Source: Pseudomonadota bacterium
Lineage (GTDB): Bacteria > Pseudomonadota > Gammaproteobacteria > Burkholderiales > Burkholderiaceae_B
NCBI GenBank assembly: GCA_023432075.1
Contig: JAEYVD010000767.1
Span: 1-11,099, forward strand
Reading direction: 5' to 3'
DNA: 11,099 nt
Shown piece after piece: positions 7,303 to 11,099 of this stretch; position 1 is the stretch's first letter; each line of letters opens with the position of its first letter. A program made the translations under genes and the position numbers. The notes beneath the pieces are model-generated. The model ran no database searches, was not told the origin of the DNA, and worked only from the letters and a program-made list of their open reading frames with translations.

Positions 7303-7592
7303 AATATCCCCTCAAAAAAACAGTTCTCGCGGTATCTGTAACCCCGGACTGGCTGGGTTTGCAGAATCCCCGTCGTAACCCTCTGATTATCAAAGAGAAG
7401 GGAGGGTCGGAAAATTCTGGCATGAAGTTTGCATATTTCCCTGCGTTCACCGATGACGCAGCGGGATGTTCAGACGCGGGTCACGGCACAAAAGCGCTCG
7501 CCGCTGCACCAGGCTATTGCTGGCACCGAATTGCCGGTCAGCTCCATCAACGTTGATTCCGGGCAATCGCCCCGGTTATCCCTGAGCTTGCC

Positions 7593-9716
7593 ATGCCCGT
7601 CCAATCTGATCTGCGCTTCACGTTCGACCTCCTGGGCGGCAACATGCGTGATGCCTTCGAGGTCATTCGGTTCGACCTGCACGAAGCGCTCTCCGAGACG
7701 TTTCTGCTCACGGTCGAGCTGACCAGCGCCAACCCCGCCGTGAATTTCGGGCAGGTGCTTGACCGTCCCGCGTGTCTGACCATTTGGCATGGCGAGACCC
7801 CGGTGCGCTATGTCCACGGAACGGTCTCCTCCTTTGCCCAGGGCGACACGGGTTTTCGGCGCACGCGCTACTCGGCGGTTGTCGAGCCCCGCCTGGCGCG
7901 CTTAAAGCTCAGTTCCGACTGGCGCATCTTCCAACGCCTGACCGTCCCGCAAATCACCGAGGCCGTACTCAAGGCGCATGGCCTTACCCAGGACTACGAG
8001 CAACGCAGCACCACCGAGCACCAGGCTCGCGAATACTGCGTGCAAGCGGGCGACACTGATTACGACTTCGTCGAGCGCATCATGCGCGAGGAAGGGTTCT
8101 TCTACGCCTTCCGTCACAGCGCCGAGGGCCATCAACTGGTCCACAGCGACCGCCTTTTCATTCACGGCCGCGTGGGCGACGAGCCAGTGCAGTACAACCC
8201 CACGCCGGGCGGCGACCAGCCGCAACCCGCGCTCCACCGATTTGCCTACAACGAGAACGTGCGCACCGCGCGACAAACGCAACGCGACTACACCTTTCAC
8301 CATCCCCGCTACACGCATCAGCACAGCAGCAACGGATGTGATCTTGATCATCAGGGCCGGCAATACGAGCGCTACGACTATCCCGCGCGCGCGAAGTTCG
8401 ACGAGGCCGGCAGGCCCTTCGTCCAAAGCCGCCTGCGTGGGCATAGGCGAGATGCGCGTATTGCCCTGGTCGAAGGCGATGATCCGCGACTGCAGCCCGG
8501 CATCTCCTTCACACTGGCCGGACATCCGCGCCAGGACATGAACCGAGGCTGGCGCCCGGTCCGCATCGTCCACCGGGGCATTCAACACACCAGTCAGGCC
8601 GAGGAGAGCGCACAGGCCCAACCGGGAACTCACTATCGCTACGAGGCCGAATTGGTTCCGGATGACGCCGAGTGGCGCGCGGAACCGCTGCCCCGACCTC
8701 GCATCGAGGGACCGCAGAACGCGGTCGTGGTCGGTCCTCCCGGCGAGGAGATCTACACCGACGAATACGGCCGGGTAAAGGTGCAGTTCCCGTGGGACCG
8801 CGAGGGCAATCATGACGAGCACAGCGCCTGCTGGATCCGCGTCTCGCAAAACATCGCGGGCGCCACTTGGGGCCGCATGGCCATCCCGCGCGCCGGTCAG
8901 GAGGTCATCGTTTCGTACTTGGACGGGGACCCTGACCAGCCCGTGATCACCGGCCGCGCCTACAACCGCCTGCAATTACCGCCCTACGAACTCCCGCGCC
9001 ACAAGACGCGGATGACGATCAAGAGCAAGACCCACGAGGGCGAGGGGTTCAACGAACTGCGTTTCGAGGACGAGAAGGACCAGGAAGAAATCTACGTCCA
9101 CGCGCAGAAAGACCAGAATATCCACGTCAACCACGACGAAACGACATTTGTCGGTCATGATCGCGGCGAACAGGTCGAACACGACGAAACCACAGCCATC
9201 GGCCACGACCGCAAGGAGACCGTGGGTAATGACGAGCAGGTGTACGTCGGACAGGACCGGCGGCGCGACATCGGCCGAGACGACTTTCTGCACGTGGGGC
9301 GTAACCACTCCATCCACACAGCCAAGGATCGCACCGAAGAAGTGGGCAACAACCGCCGCGACAAGACTGCGGCCAATCATTGGGTGAGCATCGGCGGGCA
9401 CCAGGAACACACCGTCGAGGGTCACGCGGAACTGCAGGCTGGCCAGGCGATCCGCCGGCGTTCGTCGGTTATCGAATTGCAGGCTGGCGATGTGTTCTGC
9501 CTGAAGGGCCCTGGCGGATCCATCACTTTGCATTCGGACGGCATCACCCTGAGTGGGGTGCAGGTTCAGATGAAAGGGCCGCTGCAACTGCTGGCAAAAG
9601 GCCACGGCAATCCCTTTGCCATTGAGGGCAATCCCAATGCAGGGGCCGAAAGCGACTTCTGCCTGGATTGCTTCCTGCGTGCAGCGCGCACGGGTAGCCC
9701 GGTGGTGCCCGCATGA
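7593..9716 (+). CDS. vgrG: T6SS tip/spike protein VgrG (TssI)
   Basis: This 707-residue VgrG would form the trimeric spike on the Hcp tube of a type VI secretion system and carry effectors out of the cell. The N-terminal gp27-like part (about 1-365) starts with LRFTFDLLGG and FLLTVELTSANP. It includes EYCVQAGDTDYDFVERIMRE followed by EGFFYAF, a VgrG hallmark. The gp5-like OB domain (about 372-460) has YTDEYGRVKVQFPWDREG, CWIRVSQNIAGATWGRMAIP and DPDQPVITGRAYN. A needle-like beta-helix (about 511-611) is built of V/I-G-x-D/N repeats such as FVGHDRGEQV and TAIGHDRKETV. A DUF2345-like end (KGPGGSITLHSDGITLSG) closes the protein, with a short tail containing C690-L-D-C693. No C-terminal toxin domain follows, so cargo should bind through an adaptor, which fits the DUF4123 gene overlapping its stop by 4 bases. 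The ribosome binding site is weak, but the ATG at 7593 gives the expected N-terminus. Confidence 0.96.
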   Translation: MPVQSDLRFTFDLLGGNMRDAFEVIRFDLHEALSETFLLTVELTSANPAVNFGQVLDRPACLTIWHGETPVRYVHGTVSSFAQGDTGFRRTRYSAVVEPRLARLKLSSDWRIFQRLTVPQITEAVLKAHGLTQDYEQRSTTEHQAREYCVQAGDTDYDFVERIMREEGFFYAFRHSAEGHQLVHSDRLFIHGRVGDEPVQYNPTPGGDQPQPALHRFAYNENVRTARQTQRDYTFHHPRYTHQHSSNGCDLDHQGRQYERYDYPARAKFDEAGRPFVQSRLRGHRRDARIALVEGDDPRLQPGISFTLAGHPRQDMNRGWRPVRIVHRGIQHTSQAEESAQAQPGTHYRYEAELVPDDAEWRAEPLPRPRIEGPQNAVVVGPPGEEIYTDEYGRVKVQFPWDREGNHDEHSACWIRVSQNIAGATWGRMAIPRAGQEVIVSYLDGDPDQPVITGRAYNRLQLPPYELPRHKTRMTIKSKTHEGEGFNELRFEDEKDQEEIYVHAQKDQNIHVNHDETTFVGHDRGEQVEHDETTAIGHDRKETVGNDEQVYVGQDRRRDIGRDDFLHVGRNHSIHTAKDRTEEVGNNRRDKTAANHWVSIGGHQEHTVEGHAELQAGQAIRRRSSVIELQAGDVFCLKGPGGSITLHSDGITLSGVQVQMKGPLQLLAKGHGNPFAIEGNPNAGAESDFCLDCFLRAARTGSPVVPA

Positions 9717-10543
9717 GCATTCCGACGTACAGCTATTTCCTCTTTGATGGCGCACTGCTGCATGACATTGCCCTTTGTGACCGCATCCTTGAAGCACCCG
9801 ATATCCGCCTGCTCTATGAGGACGAAGGGCCCCAAGCTGCCCGTGTTGGTCCGCTGCTGCTGCCTGCATGTCAGTCCGTGGGTCAGCTGATGAACCAGAT
9901 TTCCGCCGGCAATCCGGATGTGGTGTTCGGATATGGTGTGTTGCGCGGCTCAGCGTCAATGGAGCAAGTCTTGCGGCACTTGCATCAACTGCGGTTCATC
10001 CATGCCAGCAGCGGAACACGCTACTACTTCCGATTCGCCGACGGCCGTGCGTTTTCCAATGTCTGGCACACGCTCTCTCCCGAACAGCGCCAGGCCGTAT
10101 TGGGTCCGCTAAAGGAGTGGCATCACCATGACATGGCGGGCAGGCAGCAGTGCGCTCGTCAAGATCCAGTACGTTCGGCGCGCCCTGGAGATTCGATGCC
10201 GCTGCAACTCCAACCCGAACAATGGCATCGGATGCTCAGTGCCACCCGAGTCGGCGAACTATTTCTCGCCGCATCGAACGTCAACCATCGCGTGCCCGCG
10301 CAAGGCACAAACGCCCAGCGCTTTGACTGGACTGCTCAGCTCCATGAACGCCTGCAGCGACTGCAGGTGCGCGACACGGCAGTAAGAACGTCTGCCGTAT
10401 TGGTGGTATGGCAGACGGCGGCGCAAGTGTTGCACGACGACCGATTCGAGGCGGCGTTAAGGCAAGCAAACCGGAGCGGCAATGTCAGCGGCATCCTGGC
10501 ATTTAGCCCGACTTCTTCGATTCGGGAGGGCAAGTTGAGATGA
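9713..10543 (+). CDS. DUF4123 domain T6SS effector adaptor/chaperone
   Basis: This 276-residue protein has a DUF4123-type N-terminal half (about 5-135): YSYFLFDGALL (6-16), a GPLLLP core (46-51), LRHLHQLRFI (87-96) and YYFRFADGRAF (104-114). DUF4123 proteins (Tap/TEC type) load a specific effector onto the VgrG tip and are not usually secreted themselves. The C-terminal half (about 165-276) looks helical (PLQLQPEQWHRMLSATRVGEL, HERLQRLQVRD) and matches nothing I recognise; in this family that part often binds the cargo. The start ATG overlaps the vgrG stop as ATGA and has no good ribosome binding site of its own, so translation is probably coupled. It appears less GC-rich than the housekeeping genes. 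A toxin gene normally follows directly, but here a lipoprotein gene does. Confidence 0.85.
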   Translation: MSIPTYSYFLFDGALLHDIALCDRILEAPDIRLLYEDEGPQAARVGPLLLPACQSVGQLMNQISAGNPDVVFGYGVLRGSASMEQVLRHLHQLRFIHASSGTRYYFRFADGRAFSNVWHTLSPEQRQAVLGPLKEWHHHDMAGRQQCARQDPVRSARPGDSMPLQLQPEQWHRMLSATRVGELFLAASNVNHRVPAQGTNAQRFDWTAQLHERLQRLQVRDTAVRTSAVLVVWQTAAQVLHDDRFEAALRQANRSGNVSGILAFSPTSSIREGKLR

Positions 10544-11067
10544 CGGCCGGCATCAGACTGGCGATGGCATTGCTTGTTCTGCTTGGCTTGGCCGGGTGCG
10601 ATGCTGTCCAACCCAAGGAAGCCATGGTGCCTGTCTCCCTGACAGGCATCGACCACCTGCCCGACCACCTTAGCGTTCAAGACTTTTGGGTCAACGGCGC
10701 CAGCGGACATCAAGCGGGTACAGGAGGCAGCATTGTTTGCTGCGCGAGGCTGCCCCAGAAATGGCGGCCGGACCTCACCGCGGTGGTGAGCTGGCATGTG
10801 ACCAACTGGCGGGACTGTGGAGGCGAACGTCGCGAGCGCCGGGTTCCGGTGGAGCAGTATGAGCAGGTGGGGCGTCTGTATATCCACTTCCTGTCGGACG
10901 GAAGCGTCCGCGCCATTTCATCGAACATCAGTCCCGGGTACGGGAATGATGAGTACCGCGGCCCGCAAGACTCCATCCCGGATAAGAATCCCTGGCACGC
11001 CTTCGGCGACTATGGCGAACGGTGTCCCCCTCGTGGTGGGCCCGTTGTGATGGAGGAGGCGGACTGA
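10540..11067 (+). CDS. DUF3304 lipoprotein, candidate T6SS immunity protein
   Basis: This 175-residue protein has a lipoprotein signal peptide: MTAGIRLAMALLVLLGLAGC, with lipobox L17-A-G-C20. D21 follows the lipidated cysteine, which in enterobacteria is an inner-membrane retention signal; its meaning here is uncertain. The mature part looks like DUF3304: VPVSLTGIDHLPDH, FWVNGASG (49-56), GGSIVCCARLPQKW (62-75), VSWHVTNW (83-90), and YIHFLSDGSVR (114-124). To my knowledge DUF3304 lipoproteins occur beside T6SS lipase effectors as periplasmic immunity proteins (Tli3-like), so this is probably an antitoxin against a periplasm-acting effector; that is inference. Its ATG overlaps the DUF4123 stop (ATGA). 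It also has a good ribosome binding site, GGGAGGG at 10524-10530, allowing expression partly independent of its upstream neighbours. Confidence 0.82.
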   Translation: MTAGIRLAMALLVLLGLAGCDAVQPKEAMVPVSLTGIDHLPDHLSVQDFWVNGASGHQAGTGGSIVCCARLPQKWRPDLTAVVSWHVTNWRDCGGERRERRVPVEQYEQVGRLYIHFLSDGSVRAISSNISPGYGNDEYRGPQDSIPDKNPWHAFGDYGERCPPRGGPVVMEEAD

Positions 11068-11068
11068 T

Positions 11069-11099
11069 ATGCACTGCGCCACGCGGTTGACGATGCGGT
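11069..11099 (+). CDS. Start of the next gene in the T6SS operon (partial)
   Basis: An ATG at 11069, one base after the DUF3304 stop, follows a strong ribosome binding site, GGAGGAGG (11052-11059), with 9 bases of spacing. Ten codons are visible (MHCATRLTMR) before the window ends; an in-frame ATG at 11093 is an alternative start. The spacing and ribosome binding site make a real gene likely. The basic N-terminus could begin another signal peptide, such as a second DUF3304-like lipoprotein, or an effector gene. Ten residues cannot decide. Confidence 0.6.
   Translation, partial: MHCATRLTMR

Larger units (their letters stand above)
7142..7592. other. 450-base gene-free region upstream of vgrG
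   Basis: No convincing gene is seen on either strand; open frames here have poor or no ribosome binding sites and run out of phase into vgrG. The left half (7210-7320) is unusually AT-rich for this genome and holds the TTGGCCC elements listed separately. The right half (about 7420-7592) is ordinary GC-rich sequence of unknown role. CCGGG (7559-7563) and CCCGG (7571-7575) can form a small hairpin just before the vgrG start. The vgrG promoter must lie in this region, but no clear -35/-10 pair was found. Confidence 0.6.

Noticed and set aside
7521..7534. Sigma-54-like site TGGCAC with TTGC upstream of vgrG
   Set aside because: The GG and GC dinucleotides are separated by 9 bases rather than the required 10, and this spacing is strict in sigma-54 promoters.
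7429..7722. 97-residue plus-strand frame starting upstream of vgrG
   Set aside because: It runs out of phase into vgrG, lacks a good ribosome binding site, and its second half is a compositional shadow. I considered a frameshifted vgrG N-terminus, but the upstream part does not resemble one.
9123..9425. Repeated H/G-x-D units that look like a tandem repeat
   Set aside because: They are the normal beta-helix repeat of a VgrG needle at the protein level. The DNA copies are diverged and do not form a tandem DNA repeat or CRISPR array.

Overview
The window looks like chromosomal DNA of a GC-rich betaproteobacterium of the Alcaligenaceae, most likely Achromobacter or Bordetella. This rests on family resemblance recalled by eye: the ilvA and YqaA-type N-termini, the roughly 1,320-residue DUF3683/FAD/Fe-S oxidoreductase, the paired small heat-shock genes, the GTGTCAGACAC-type intergenic palindromes and the VgrG type. 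No search was run.

Bases 1-4850 are housekeeping-like. The first 24 codons of ilvA (threonine dehydratase) leave the window on the minus strand. A YqaA-family membrane protein is divergent from it. A very large cytosolic FAD/iron-sulfur oxidoreductase gene (838-4797) follows and ends at a strong intrinsic terminator. Bases 5035-5934 hold a decayed YhcG/DUF1016 PDDEXK nuclease gene. It has an excellent ribosome binding site, one in-frame TGA, and an apparent internal deletion of about 60-70 codons. A perfect 12-bp inverted repeat also lies inside it.

Bases 6004-7141 are a heat-shock unit: a good sigma-32-type promoter, a leader that can fold over its own Shine-Dalgarno sequence (candidate RNA thermometer), two Hsp20/alpha-crystallin genes, a paired palindromic repeat and a bidirectional-looking terminator. 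Bases 7142-7592 have no convincing gene. They carry three TTGGCCC elements plus one complement, which form two mutually exclusive hairpins, the second followed by a T tract.

Bases 7593 to the end are a type VI secretion (T6SS) accessory module on the plus strand: vgrG, a DUF4123 adaptor/chaperone, a DUF3304 lipoprotein (candidate immunity protein) and the first codons of a further gene. Start and stop codons overlap or nearly touch throughout, so this is a translationally coupled operon. No toxin gene is present inside the window. The cognate effector is expected just past the right edge, unless it lies elsewhere, and is the most interesting unseen part of this locus.
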